DNA of 64,000 nucleotides, taken from positions 2,356,001 to 2,420,000 of the forward strand of contig NZ_CP136420.1 in the NCBI RefSeq assembly GCF_045278715.1, in the 5' to 3' direction. The position numbers were made by a program, and so were the translations under genes. Each line of letters begins with the position of its first letter. Within the stretch, counting starts at the first letter, position 1. This document shows, one piece after another, positions 35,766 to 45,120 of this stretch. Below the pieces are notes generated by a model. That model was not told the DNA's origin and ran no database searches. It saw nothing but the letters and a program-made list of their open reading frames with translations. This DNA comes from Neomoorella carbonis (GTDB lineage: Bacteria > Bacillota > DSM-521 > Neomoorellales > Neomoorellaceae).

Positions 35766-36228
35766 TTTGCTTCAGCTCCTCCAGAATACGGAGATAACGT
35801 TGCCCCCTGGCCGTCAGGGTGGCGCGGCGGCCTGCCTTGGGGTCATACTCCAGGCAAACCTCCAGGTACTCCGGGGGTAAAAATTCCCCCAGGCGCTCCC
35901 CCCACTCGACCGCCGTCACTCCCCGGCCGTAAAAATACTCCTCCAGCCCTAGTTCCAGGGCAGCCTCGGGGTCTTCCAGGCGGTAAACATCAACATGGTA
36001 AAAAGGAAGGCGGCCCTGGTGTTCCTGGATCAGGGTAAAAGTAGGACTGGTTACCTTACCGGTCACTCCCAGGCCCTGGGCCAGACCTTGGGCCAGAGTG
36101 GTCTTGCCGGCTCCCAGTTCCCCGGTAAGGATAACAACATCTCCCGGACCTAAAAACCCGCCCAGGATCCGGCCCAGTTCCCCGGTGGCCTCAGCATTCT
36201 TTAACCATATTTGCACGGTCGTCACCAT
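35746..36228 (-). CDS. tsaE: tRNA threonylcarbamoyladenosine biosynthesis ATPase TsaE
   Basis: About 160 residues from ATG 36228 (MVTTVQIWLKNAEATGE), behind AGGA. The upstream extension lies inside the glycosylase gene. Walker A is GELGAGKTTLAQGL. TSPTFTLIQEH, FYHVDVYRLED and TAVEWGERL are diagnostic. It energises the TsaBD complex. Confidence 0.95.
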   Translation of the reverse strand: MVTTVQIWLKNAEATGELGRILGGFLGPGDVVILTGELGAGKTTLAQGLAQGLGVTGKVTSPTFTLIQEHQGRLPFYHVDVYRLEDPEAALELGLEEYFYGRGVTAVEWGERLGEFLPPEYLEVCLEYDPKAGRRATLTARGQRYLRILEELKQIAGPGA

Positions 36229-36253
36229 TATTCCTGTTTCGATTCTCGCCCGT

Positions 36254-36844
36254 TTATTCTTCAAACTCCAGGGACAGCTGTTCCGCCTGCAGGGCGCGGT
36301 AAACGTCCCGCAGGCTTTTAAAATCCTCCCACACCGGCCGCTTTTTGGCAGCATCCCTCAGCAGGGCGGCCGGATGAAAGGTGGGCAGGTAGCGGATACC
36401 ATCCCGGGCAATCCACCGACCCCGCAACCGGGTGATGCTAGCCCCGGGGGCAATTAAAGTTTGGGTGGCCACTGCCCCCAGGCAGACGATAATTTTAGGC
36501 TTAATGAGTTTAATCTGGGCCTCCAGGATTGGCCGGCAGGCCTGCACTTCAGCGGGAACCGGCTGGCGGTTGCCCGGAGGACGGCATTTAACGACATTAG
36601 TTATATATAATTCTTCCCGTTTAAAGCCGGCAGCAACCAGGATGCGGTCGAGAAGCTCTCCGGCAGGCCCCACAAAGGGTCGCCCCAGTTCGTCTTCCCG
36701 GGCGCCGGGACCCTCTCCCACCAGCATTAAGCCGGCCCGGGGGTTACCCTCACCAAAAACCACCTTCCTGGCCCCCTGCCTTAAGCTGCATTCCTGGCAG
36801 GCCAGGGCCTTCTGGCGCAGGGTTTCCAGGTCCATAATCACCAC
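36254..36844 (-). CDS. Type-4 uracil-DNA glycosylase (4Fe-4S)
   Basis: 196 residues. Motif 1 is LMLVGEGPGAREDELGRPFVG. The Fe-S cysteines are CQEC near residue 16, then KCRPPGNRQP and VQACRPI. Motif 3 is LPTFHPAALLRD. Family 4/5 enzymes are typical of thermophiles, where cytosine deamination is fast. It is 25 nt upstream of tsaE. Confidence 0.93.
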   Translation of the reverse strand: MVIMDLETLRQKALACQECSLRQGARKVVFGEGNPRAGLMLVGEGPGAREDELGRPFVGPAGELLDRILVAAGFKREELYITNVVKCRPPGNRQPVPAEVQACRPILEAQIKLIKPKIIVCLGAVATQTLIAPGASITRLRGRWIARDGIRYLPTFHPAALLRDAAKKRPVWEDFKSLRDVYRALQAEQLSLEFEE

Positions 36845-36936
36845 CCAAAACCTTACTTCTACCTTTCCGGCGATATTCCTGCCGGGTAATTGCTTTCCCT
36901 GGCCGGCCCGACACGGTCGCGTAACATCTTGATACG

Positions 36937-37566
36937 CTAGTGCCGGGCCCGCCTGACGGCGGCCAGCAATTCCTTAGCGGCTGCGGCAACGTCCGGGGCG
37001 CCGATCACCGCCGAGACGACGGCCACGCCGTCGGCTCCAGCCGCAATAACCTCGGCAGCGTTGCTGGTGTTGATGCCACCTATGGCGACAACAGGGATGG
37101 CGACTGCGGCCCGGATAGCCTTTAACCCAGCCAGGCCAATGGGTTCGCCGGCATCCCCTTTACTTTTAGTAGCGTAGATGCTGCCAACGCCCAGGTAATC
37201 CGCACCGTCCACAACCGCCTGCCGGGCCTCGGCCACCGTACCCGTTGATACCCCCAGGATTTTTCCCGGGCCCAGAAGCTCCCTGGCTACCCTGGCCGGT
37301 AAATCCTCCTGGCCGATATGCACGCCATCGGCCTCTACCGCCAGAGCTACATCCAGGCGATCGTTAATGATAAAGGTAGCCCCGGCAGCGCGGGTAAGCT
37401 CCCGAATCTCCCGGCCCAGCTCTACCAGTTCCCGGGCTGACAGGTCTTTCTCCCGCAGCTGAATGGCCGTCGCTCCGCCGGCCAGGGCCTGGCGCACCAG
37501 TTCCAGGGTCGGCCGGCCCCCTCCCAGTTTAGTAGTAATGATAACGTACAGGTCCCATGGAGCCAT
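36937..37566 (-). CDS. thiE: Thiamine-phosphate synthase ThiE
   Basis: About 209 residues from ATG 37566 behind GGAGGAGG. The TIM barrel has GGATAIQLREKDLSARELVE, FIINDRLDVALAVEADGVHI and VPVVAIGGINTSNAAEV. It joins HMP-PP and HET-P to thiamine phosphate. I see no TPP riboswitch upstream. Instead the gene follows a hairpin that terminates the response-regulator gene. Confidence 0.95.
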   Translation of the reverse strand: MAPWDLYVIITTKLGGGRPTLELVRQALAGGATAIQLREKDLSARELVELGREIRELTRAAGATFIINDRLDVALAVEADGVHIGQEDLPARVARELLGPGKILGVSTGTVAEARQAVVDGADYLGVGSIYATKSKGDAGEPIGLAGLKAIRAAVAIPVVAIGGINTSNAAEVIAAGADGVAVVSAVIGAPDVAAAAKELLAAVRRARH

Positions 37567-37585
37567 AACATTGTCCTCCTCCAAA

Positions 37586-37631
37586 AAGTATAAAAGCCAC
37601 CTACCGTGGTATGCAGGCGGCTCTTATACTT
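37586..37631 (-). terminator. Terminator between response regulator and thiE
   Basis: AAGTATAA (37586-37593) pairs with TTATACTT (37624-37631), extended inward by AAGCC/GGCT. On the minus strand it is followed by TTTTT just before the thiE ribosome binding site. Confidence 0.65.
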
Positions 37632-37636
37632 CGTTA

Positions 37637-38026
37637 TTACCGGGCCACTTTCCTGCCTGTAGGTTCCGCCTCGGGTAAAGCAACCCTGACCTTGGCCTTT
37701 AATTCGTCCAGGTCAAAGGGTTTGTAGATAAAGTCGCTGGCTCCCAGACGCAAGACTTCCGCCACAGCCATCCCATCAACATAAGCCGACATGATAATGA
37801 CTGCTGTCTCCGGTGCCAGGGCCCTGATCCGCGGCAGGGCTTCCAGCCCGCTCATGACGGGCATCCTTACATCCATCACTACTACATCCGGTCGCCAGCG
37901 TTCCACCTGGCGCAGGGCATCCCTCCCGTTAACTGCTGTTGCCACCTGATAGCCTTCTTCCTGAAAAGCAAGCTGCAATAAGGCACGGACACCCCGCTGG
38001 TCATCAACGATGAGTATCCTTGGCAC
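37637..38026 (-). CDS. Single-domain response regulator (CheY/Spo0F-like)
   Basis: 129 residues, a receiver domain only. The acidic pair is in ILIVDDQRG, the phosphoacceptor aspartate is in VVVMDVRMPVMSG, and the lysine is in DFIYKPFDLDELK. The N-terminal VDDQRGVRALL and the length resemble Spo0F, but no kinase is adjacent, so the partner is unknown. Confidence 0.9.
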   Translation of the reverse strand: MPRILIVDDQRGVRALLQLAFQEEGYQVATAVNGRDALRQVERWRPDVVVMDVRMPVMSGLEALPRIRALAPETAVIIMSAYVDGMAVAEVLRLGASDFIYKPFDLDELKAKVRVALPEAEPTGRKVAR

Positions 38027-38135
38027 GACCTATACATCCTCCGGCGTTAGCTGGAAAATCAGTTGTCCTATGTTTTTTATTCGACATCCACTGACCAATT
38101 CCTTGCAACTTAGGTAAAAAATATATTAGAAAACG

Positions 38136-38837
38136 TTACCCCAAAAACTGTTCGACAAAATATTCAAATAGATATTTCTGCCGCCGGTCATGACCATACA
38201 AATCCTCCGGGTGCCACTGGACGCCAATTACCACGACCTCCCCATCTCCTTCCAGGGCTTCAATCAAGCCATCAGGAGCCACGGCACTTACCCTTAAACC
38301 CTTACCCACCCGGCGGACTGCCTGGTGGTGGAGGCTGTTGACGCGCGCCGCCGCCCCCAAGATTCCTGCCAGCCGGGTGCCGGGTATAACTTTAATATCA
38401 TGGCTTGGTTGCTCCCTGGGCCCGGCCTGGTTATGCTCCAGGGCACCTGGAACTTCTGTTTTGATATCCTGGTACAGGTTACCCCCGGCAGCTACATTGA
38501 GCACCTGGACGCCCCGGCAAATGGCAAGTACCGGCTTGCCAGCCGCCAGGGCGGCCCGGGTAAGGGCCAGCTCAAAGGCATCCCGTTCCGGAAGGACTTT
38601 ATACAGCCCGGCTTGCGGCCGGGCGTTAAAAAAAGACGGCTCAATATCACCGCCACCCGTTAAAAGCAGGCCATCAATGATTGCCAGGTAACCTGCTGCC
38701 AGTTCCGGCTTTACCGGCGGTAAGAGTAACGGCAGGCCCCCGGCAGCTGTAATAGCCTGGAGATAGGTCGCCCGCAAGAAAGCGCGTTCCCGACCACGCT
38801 CCAGGTCACAGGTAACCCCTATTCTTGGCGCAGCCAT
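38136..38837 (-). CDS. Class I glutamine amidotransferase-like hydrolase (peptidase C26, gamma-Glu-GABA hydrolase type)
   Basis: 233 residues. The nucleophile is in PVLAICRGVQVLNVAAGGNLYQD, and the His/Glu pair is in GVQWHPEDLYG. PRIGVTCDLERGRERAFLR and LLLTGGGDIEPSFF match PuuD-like proteins. It hydrolyses gamma-glutamyl amides. The substrate is unspecified. Gene context (before mazEF in the minus direction) gives no pathway. Confidence 0.9.
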   Translation of the reverse strand: MAAPRIGVTCDLERGRERAFLRATYLQAITAAGGLPLLLPPVKPELAAGYLAIIDGLLLTGGGDIEPSFFNARPQAGLYKVLPERDAFELALTRAALAAGKPVLAICRGVQVLNVAAGGNLYQDIKTEVPGALEHNQAGPREQPSHDIKVIPGTRLAGILGAAARVNSLHHQAVRRVGKGLRVSAVAPDGLIEALEGDGEVVVIGVQWHPEDLYGHDRRQKYLFEYFVEQFLG

Positions 38838-38869
38838 AGTTCTCCCCCGTCACTTGCCCTTCCCAAAAA

Positions 38870-39220
38870 CTATATCTCTATCAAGCCCAGGCTGATCTCA
38901 ATGGCCCGGTTGACCTTTTCCAGGGTTTCTTCATCAAGGACGGCTACCTTTTGCTTGAGGCGGCTTTTATCAATAGTACGGATTTGTTCCAGGAGGATAA
39001 CCGAATCCCGCTCCAGGCCGCTCCTGGCAGCGCTGATTTCCACGTGGGTGGGTAATTTCGCCTTGGCAATCTGGGAGGTAATAGCGGCAACGATGGTGGT
39101 AGGACTGTACTGATTGCCGATGTCATTCTGGATGATAAGTACCGGCCGGGTTCCTCCTTGTTCGGAACCGACCACCGGATTTAAATGGGCATAAAAGACG
39201 TCTCCACGCCTAACCAGCAT
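38870..39220 (-). CDS. mazF: MazF/PemK-type endoribonuclease toxin
   Basis: 116 residues, like B. subtilis NdoA/EndoA. Landmarks are VRRGDVFYAHLNPVVGSEQG, RPVLIIQND and LLEQIRTIDKSRL. It cleaves mRNA at short motifs. It is 1 nt downstream of its antitoxin gene, and the pair follows alr as in Bacillus. Confidence 0.95.
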   Translation of the reverse strand: MLVRRGDVFYAHLNPVVGSEQGGTRPVLIIQNDIGNQYSPTTIVAAITSQIAKAKLPTHVEISAARSGLERDSVILLEQIRTIDKSRLKQKVAVLDEETLEKVNRAIEISLGLIEI

Positions 39221-39221
39221 T

Positions 39222-39497
39222 TTATTTACACTCCGTCAGTCTATCATCATAGTATTTCTGGGCTTCATTTTCTACATCATAGTTTTCCACCGCAAGGGCC
39301 AGATTGATTGACGCCATTTCCTGGTAGCCCCGCTTCATTTGCTCCCGGATATTGCGGCGTTTACGCTCTGTAATATATAATTTCATGGCTTCGCGAATAA
39401 ATTCACTCCTATTACGCCTTTCCATGGTCGCCAGGCCGTCGACCTCGGCCAGGAGGCTTTCCGGTAGACTGATCATGATCCGTTTGACACCCGGCAA
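39222..39497 (-). CDS. mazE: Ribbon-helix-helix antitoxin (EndoAI/MazE-like)
   Basis: 91 residues. The N-terminal RHH fold is KRIMISLPESLLAEVDGL followed by RSEFIREAMKLYI. The C-terminal tail is acidic (ENYDVENEAQKYYDD) and should occupy the toxin active site. It also probably represses the pair. Confidence 0.92.
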   Translation of the reverse strand: MPGVKRIMISLPESLLAEVDGLATMERRNRSEFIREAMKLYITERKRRNIREQMKRGYQEMASINLALAVENYDVENEAQKYYDDRLTECK

Positions 39498-39655
39498 AGA
39501 AGAGGCACCTCCTACTGGGAAGTAGCAACTTTAGGTCACCTGGGACAGGGGGTTACGTCCTATAAAAACTCTATATTGCTGTCATGATATAACCAATTAT
39601 AGCGGTAAAGGATTACCAGCGCAAGGCCGGGAGAAATCATTTTAACGGCCATTTT

Positions 39656-40777
39656 TTAACTTTGGTTATATACCCGCGGTACCCTCCCGGAAATCAGGCA
39701 AAGAATTTCATAGTTTATCGTTCCCATCCAGGCAGCCACCTCCTCTACGGATAAGATCTCCTCTCCCTGGCGGCCGAAAAGGACAACTTCATCACCGGCG
39801 CGGGCTTCTGGTATAGCCGTAACGTCTATCATACACTGATCCATGCAGACCCGGCCGATTACCGGCGCCCGGCGTCCCCGGATCAGTACTTCCGCCCGGT
39901 TGGAAAGGAGACGCGAGTAGCCGTCGGCGTAGCCCACCGGCAAAGTTGCTATCCTGGCGGGAGCAGGCGTACAGTAGGTGCAGCCGTAGCTGATATACGT
40001 CCCGGCCGGCACCTCCTTCACCAGGACGACCCTGGTCTTTAAAGTCATGGCCGGGCGTAGATCCAGGCGCTCCCTCCGGACCTCCGGGGAAGGATAATGG
40101 CCATAAAGGATAATGCCCGCCCGCACCAGGTTGAAATGGGTTTCCGGCAGGTCGATAATGGCCCCGCTGTTGGCCGCATGGCGCCAGGGGAAGGTTATGC
40201 CCTGGTGCTCCAGGTCGGTAATTACCCTTTGAAACAGGGCCAGCTGCCGCCTGGTATAGGTTTTATCGGCTGCATCGGCAGCGGCAAAATGGGTGAAGAT
40301 ACCTTCCAGCCGGACGTGGGGCAACCTGGCTATGGCCAGAGCCTCTGCTACGGCCCGGTCAGGTAAAAATCCCAGCCGTCCCATGCCGGTATCTATTTTC
40401 AAATGCAGCCGCGCCCGGGTACCGGCAGCAGCGGCGGCTGCATCCAAGATCCGGGCCTGTTCCAGGCTGAAAACCGTCTGGGACAGGTCCGCGGCCACCA
40501 CCCGGCCGGCATCTTCGGCCGGGGTATAGCCTAAAATAAGCAGAGGGGCTGTAATCCCCTCCTCCCGTAAAGCCAGGGCTTCATCGAGCGTGGCTACCCC
40601 CAGCCAGGTGACCCCGTTTGCCAGGGCCGTCCTGGCTACCGGTACGGCCCCGTGGCCGTAAGCGTTGGCTTTAACAATAGCCATAATCTCTGTTTGTGGG
40701 GCTAATATTTTTTTAATGGCGCGGACATTGTGGGCGATCGCATCTAAATCAATCTCGGCCCAAACCGGCCGTGACAC
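39656..40777 (-). CDS. alr: Alanine racemase
   Basis: 373 residues. The PLP lysine is in MAIVKANAYGHGAV. LVRAGIILYGHYPS and the catalytic tyrosine in YISYGCTY are typical. It makes D-alanine for the cell wall. Its 5' end overlaps the nnr 3' end by 29 nt, indicating coupling. Confidence 0.96.
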   Translation of the reverse strand: MSRPVWAEIDLDAIAHNVRAIKKILAPQTEIMAIVKANAYGHGAVPVARTALANGVTWLGVATLDEALALREEGITAPLLILGYTPAEDAGRVVAADLSQTVFSLEQARILDAAAAAAGTRARLHLKIDTGMGRLGFLPDRAVAEALAIARLPHVRLEGIFTHFAAADAADKTYTRRQLALFQRVITDLEHQGITFPWRHAANSGAIIDLPETHFNLVRAGIILYGHYPSPEVRRERLDLRPAMTLKTRVVLVKEVPAGTYISYGCTYCTPAPARIATLPVGYADGYSRLLSNRAEVLIRGRRAPVIGRVCMDQCMIDVTAIPEARAGDEVVLFGRQGEEILSVEEVAAWMGTINYEILCLISGRVPRVYNQS

Positions 40778-42335
40778 CGGCCTCCACCTCCAAATTGCGG
40801 CAAACCGCTGGTAAAAAGTTTAACAAATCTCCTGCCAGGAGAGCATACTGGCCCACGCTGGCCCGCGCCTCGTCCCCGGCCGCTCCATGCAAGAAGGCCC
40901 CCAGGGCCGCGGCCACCCCTGGCTCCAGCCCCTGGGCCATAAGGCCGGCAATAACCCCCGTCAGGACGTCGCCGCTGCCGGCAGTAGCCATGCCGGGATT
41001 TCCCGTAGGATTAATGTAGGCCTGCCCATCGGGCCAGGCGATGATGGTGCGGGCACCTTTAAGGACGAGGACCACCTGCCATTCCCGGGCGTACTTCCTG
41101 GCTATCTCCAGGCGATCTTCCTGGACTCTGGCCGCCGTTGTCCCCACCAGGCGCGCCATCTCCCCCGGATGGGGTGTCAGAACCAGGGGACCGTGATCAC
41201 CGGTAAGGATACTGGTATCTGTTGCCAGGGCGTTGAGGGCATCGGCATCGACCACCGCCGGAACTTTAAGGCGGGGTAGGAGCTCCTTTACCAGTTCCAC
41301 AGTTGCCGGGTCCCGGGAAAGGCCGGGGCCCAGGGCCAGGACGTCACATTGCGCCAGGCGCTCCAGGATGGGTTCCAGGGCCTCCCGGCTTAAAGATCCG
41401 CCCGGTGTTTCCGGCAGGGGACAGGTCATTACTTCCGTCGTCTTCATTTCCAGGATCCCGTGGACACCACGGGGTACGGCCGCCGTTACCAGGCCGGCCC
41501 CGGCCCTTAAAGCTGCCGTGGCCGCCAGGGCAATAGCCCCGGTCAGGCCCGGTGAACCGCCCACGGCCAGGACATGGCCGTAAAGGCCTTTGTGACCGCC
41601 GGCCTCCCGTTTGGGCAGGCGAGAGCGGCACCAGGCCGTTGTCAGCAGGTGCAGGTCAAAACGCTGGCTATCAATGAGTTTCTGGGGGATGCCTATGTCG
41701 GCCACTTCCAGGCGACCGGCGTAGCTCGCCCCCGGCTCGACGGCCAGGCCCAGTTTGGGCAGGGCAAAGGTTACGGTCCAGGTAGCCTGAATGCAGGGGC
41801 CAAAGGCCCGGCCGGTATCGGCTTCCAGGCCGGAGGGCAGGTCAACGGCCACTGTATCCCGGTGGGCTTTATTGATCATGGTAATGACGGCTGCCGGTAA
41901 GCCCATGGCCGCTCCCTTAAAACCGGTACCAAAAATGGCGTCTACCACCAGGTCGGCATAAAGAAGGGCGATGTCAGCCCGCTGGAGGTGGCTTTCTCCC
42001 AGAATAGGGTAGAGCCTTCCGCCCATCTTCTGGTAAATTTCCAAATTTGTCCGGGCATCACCCCGGAGGTCCTCCGGCCTGGCGAGAAGGAAGACCTTAA
42101 CCTCCGCCCCCTGGTTTAACAGATGCCGGGCCACCACCAGACCGTCGCCCCCGTTATTGCCTTTGCCGCAGAAGATTAATACCCGGCGGTTCTTCACCCG
42201 GTCTTGAAAATGGCGCCGGATGGATTCGACCACCCTTAAACCCGCATTTTCCATGAGAACAATACTGGGTACCAGGTACTCGCTGGAGGCCAGGCGGTCC
42301 AGCTGCCCCATTTCCGCGGCTGTTACCAGGTACAT
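40749..42335 (-). CDS. nnr: Bifunctional NAD(P)H-hydrate epimerase/ADP-dependent dehydratase
   Basis: About 528 residues from ATG 42335 (MYLVTAAEMGQLDR) behind GAGGG. The N-terminal YjeF_N epimerase domain has IVLMENAG and FCGKGNNGGDGLVVARHL. The C-terminal ribokinase-like dehydratase domain has LTPHPGEMARL and GSGDVLTGVIAGLM. It repairs damaged NADHX/NADPHX, important at high temperature. The gene order acpS-nnr-alr is standard in Firmicutes. Confidence 0.95.
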   Translation of the reverse strand: MYLVTAAEMGQLDRLASSEYLVPSIVLMENAGLRVVESIRRHFQDRVKNRRVLIFCGKGNNGGDGLVVARHLLNQGAEVKVFLLARPEDLRGDARTNLEIYQKMGGRLYPILGESHLQRADIALLYADLVVDAIFGTGFKGAAMGLPAAVITMINKAHRDTVAVDLPSGLEADTGRAFGPCIQATWTVTFALPKLGLAVEPGASYAGRLEVADIGIPQKLIDSQRFDLHLLTTAWCRSRLPKREAGGHKGLYGHVLAVGGSPGLTGAIALAATAALRAGAGLVTAAVPRGVHGILEMKTTEVMTCPLPETPGGSLSREALEPILERLAQCDVLALGPGLSRDPATVELVKELLPRLKVPAVVDADALNALATDTSILTGDHGPLVLTPHPGEMARLVGTTAARVQEDRLEIARKYAREWQVVLVLKGARTIIAWPDGQAYINPTGNPGMATAGSGDVLTGVIAGLMAQGLEPGVAAALGAFLHGAAGDEARASVGQYALLAGDLLNFLPAVCRNLEVEAGVTAGLGRD

Positions 42336-42411
42336 GGCGCATCCCTCTTTACGCAAAAATAGCTTTATCACAGGCTGGCATTGCCGGTAAGCTCCAAATC
42401 AAAGCAGCGCG

Positions 42412-42795
42412 CTAACCCCTGCAGGGATCTTCCAAAGCCTGGGCTACTGCCGCAGCATAGGCCCGGCAGTGGGACAGGCTGACGGTAACGGTGCCGGTTC
42501 CCCGCTCGCGTGCCAGTTCCCCGGCCCGGCCATAGAGCATTACCCGGGGCCGCCCACCCTCTTCCCGGCCAATCTCAATGTCCCGGAAGGAACAACTACC
42601 CAGGCCCACCCCCAGGGCCTTCATTACCGCCTCCTTGGCGGCAAAACGGGCGGCCAGGGAAGCCCCGGGACGGTGCCGGCTCAAACAGTATTCCTGTTCC
42701 GCCGGCGTGAATAATCTGTTCATTAAACGCGGGTGGCGCTTTAAAGCCCTTTCCAGGCGTTCAATTTCAATGATGTCAATACCAAGGCTCGCCAT
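42412..42795 (-). CDS. acpS: Holo-[acyl-carrier-protein] synthase
   Basis: 127 residues. GIDIIEIERLERALKRHP and FAAKEAVMKALGVGLG contain the Mg/CoA-binding D and E residues. SLSHCRAYAAAVA closes the fold. It transfers phosphopantetheine to ACP. It is divergent from acetyl-CoA synthetase, with about 230 bp between. Confidence 0.95.
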   Translation of the reverse strand: MASLGIDIIEIERLERALKRHPRLMNRLFTPAEQEYCLSRHRPGASLAARFAAKEAVMKALGVGLGSCSFRDIEIGREEGGRPRVMLYGRAGELARERGTGTVTVSLSHCRAYAAAVAQALEDPCRG

Positions 42796-43027
42796 AATCC
42801 CATCCTTACCATGTTAATCGCCTTTTAGTCCCCTTTGCTTTATTCGGCAATAATGGTGAAAAACCTCCTTGGCGGTAAAAAGTCGTTTAACAGGCGCAAA
42901 GTGATACCAGGGCAACTTGAACCCCAATGCCTACCGTTAACTCCGTTATAACGACCTTTGGCGCCAGAAGCCTTTATTTTTCTTGCTTACCTGTTTAAGA
43001 TAGAAGCACAAGAAGGGAGTGAGAACC

Positions 43028-44974
43028 ATGAGTAAAGACACCAGGACCATCGAAACGCTGCTGAAGGAAAACCGTACTTTTCCTCCACCGCCGGCCTTTG
43101 CTGCTGCAGCCAATGCCAGGGATGCCGGCTTATATAAGGAAGGCGAAGATATAGAACAATTCTGGGCCAGGGAAGCTGCTAAGCTCCACTGGTTCCGGCC
43201 CTGGGACCGGGTGCTGGAGTGGGAATATCCCCTGGCCTGGTGGTTTAACGGCGGCACCCTCAACGTATCATACAACTGCCTGGACCGGCACCTGGAAACC
43301 TGGCGCCGCAACAAGGCGGCCCTTATCTGGGAAGGAGAACCGGGCGACTCTGTCGTCCTTACCTACCGCGACCTGTACCGGGAAGTCAACAAATTTGCTG
43401 CCGTCCTTCGTTCGCTGGGAGTTAAGCGCAATGACCGAGTCACCATATATCTACCTATGATCCCGGAACTACCCATTGCCATGCTCGCCTGCACCCGCAT
43501 TGGCGCCGTCCACAACGTGGTCTTCGGCGGTTTCAGCGCCGCCGCCCTGCGGGACCGGATTAATGATATTGGCGCCAAGGTCCTGATCACCGCCGACGGC
43601 GGCTTCCGTAAAGGAAGAATAGTTGCTTTAAAGGAAAATGCCGATACCGCCCTGACCGCAGCACCTTCTGTCGAAAAAGTCATTGTTACCAAGCGTACGG
43701 GGCAGGGGATAAATATGCAGCCGGGGCGGGACCTCTGGTGGCATGAACTCATGGCCGCCGCTCCTCTCTATACACCGCCGGAACACATGGAGGCGGAAGA
43801 TCCCCTCTTCATCCTCCATACCAGCGGCACCACCGGTAAGCCCAAGGGAGTAGTCCATACCACGGCCGGTTATCTGGTCGGCGTTGCCACTACCTCCCGT
43901 TACGTCTTCGACCTTAAAGATGAAGACGTGTACTGGTGTACTGCCGACATCGGCTGGATTACCGGCCACAGCTACGTCGTCTACGGTCCTCTGGCCAACG
44001 GGGCCACCGTTCTTATGTATGAGGGCAGCCCCGACTATCCCAAGCCGGACCGTTACTGGCAGATTATTGAGAAATACGGTGTTACCGTTTTTTATACCGC
44101 ACCTACGGCCATCCGCTCCTTTATGCGCGCCGGCCCGGCTTTCCCGGCCCGGCACGACCTCTCTTCCCTGAGGTTACTGGGGACAGTCGGTGAGCCCATT
44201 AACCCCGAGGCCTGGATGTGGTACTACAACTATATCGGCCACCGCCGCTGCCCCATTGTCGATACCTGGTGGCAGACGGAAACGGGCATGATCCTCATTA
44301 CCCCCCTGCCGGGTTTGACGCCTTTAAAACCCGGCTCAGCCTGCCATCCTTTTCCTGGGGTGGAAGCAGCGGTGGTCGACGACCGGGGCGAACCGGTACC
44401 ACCGGGTAAAGGCGGCTACCTGGTTATTAAAAAGCCCTGGCCGGCCATGATGCGCACCATCTTTAACGATCCCGAGCGCTATGTCAACCAGTACTGGAAT
44501 CGCATCCCCGGTTATTACTTTACCGGCGACGGCGCCCGCGTGGACGAAGACGGCTATTTCTGGCTCCTGGGCCGCGTGGATGACGTCATTAACGTCTCCG
44601 GCCACCGCATCGGTACTATGGAGGTAGAAAGCGCCCTGGTGGACCATCCCGGTGTTGCCGAAGCGGCCGTCATCAGCCGGGAACATGAAATCAAGGGGCA
44701 GGCCATAGTGGCCTTTGTCACGGTCAAGGACGGCGTTGAAGCCACCCCCGCCCTGGCCCAGGAGCTGAAGGAACATGTAGTACAAAAGATCGGCGCCCTG
44801 GCCAGGCCGGAAGCCATTTTCTTCACCGCCGAATTGCCCAAAACCAGGAGCGGAAAAATCATGCGCCGCCTCCTCAGGGATATCGCCGAGGGCCGCGCCC
44901 TGGGGGACATCTCCACCCTGGCCGACCCGGTGACGGTAGCCAGGCTGAAAGCCGTTTACGCCGAAGAAGCGTAA
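43028..44974 (+). CDS. acsA: AMP-forming acetyl-CoA synthetase
   Basis: 648 residues from ATG 43028 behind GGGAG. It has PLFILHTSGTTGKPKGVVHT (P-loop), TWWQTETGM, YFTGDGARVDEDGY and the C-terminal acetylatable-lysine motif PKTRSGKIMRRLL. It activates acetate (or propionate) to the acyl-CoA. ACDA-type acetogens use it for assimilation rather than energy. The intergenic region upstream shows no convincing promoter by eye. Confidence 0.94.
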   Translation: MSKDTRTIETLLKENRTFPPPPAFAAAANARDAGLYKEGEDIEQFWAREAAKLHWFRPWDRVLEWEYPLAWWFNGGTLNVSYNCLDRHLETWRRNKAALIWEGEPGDSVVLTYRDLYREVNKFAAVLRSLGVKRNDRVTIYLPMIPELPIAMLACTRIGAVHNVVFGGFSAAALRDRINDIGAKVLITADGGFRKGRIVALKENADTALTAAPSVEKVIVTKRTGQGINMQPGRDLWWHELMAAAPLYTPPEHMEAEDPLFILHTSGTTGKPKGVVHTTAGYLVGVATTSRYVFDLKDEDVYWCTADIGWITGHSYVVYGPLANGATVLMYEGSPDYPKPDRYWQIIEKYGVTVFYTAPTAIRSFMRAGPAFPARHDLSSLRLLGTVGEPINPEAWMWYYNYIGHRRCPIVDTWWQTETGMILITPLPGLTPLKPGSACHPFPGVEAAVVDDRGEPVPPGKGGYLVIKKPWPAMMRTIFNDPERYVNQYWNRIPGYYFTGDGARVDEDGYFWLLGRVDDVINVSGHRIGTMEVESALVDHPGVAEAAVISREHEIKGQAIVAFVTVKDGVEATPALAQELKEHVVQKIGALARPEAIFFTAELPKTRSGKIMRRLLRDIAEGRALGDISTLADPVTVARLKAVYAEEA

Positions 44975-45010
44975 TCCGGAGGTCAGAAGCAGGAAAGCGT
45001 GGGGCGGAAG

Positions 45011-45044
45011 CGCGGAGGAACCGGCTAAAGCCGGTTCCTCCGCG
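45011..45044 (+). terminator. Strong hairpin after acetyl-CoA synthetase
   Basis: CGCGGAGGAACCGGCT (45011-45026) pairs perfectly with 45029-45044. The U-rich TTTTTATATTT comes about 30 nt later, so it acts as a weakly intrinsic terminator or mRNA 3' protector. Confidence 0.65.
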
Positions 45045-45120
45045 AGAAGGGAGTGCCCGTAAACAGAGGGGTTCTCCCTTTTTATATTTGGGCAGTGCCT
45101 CTATAGATGTCCCTGAGGCT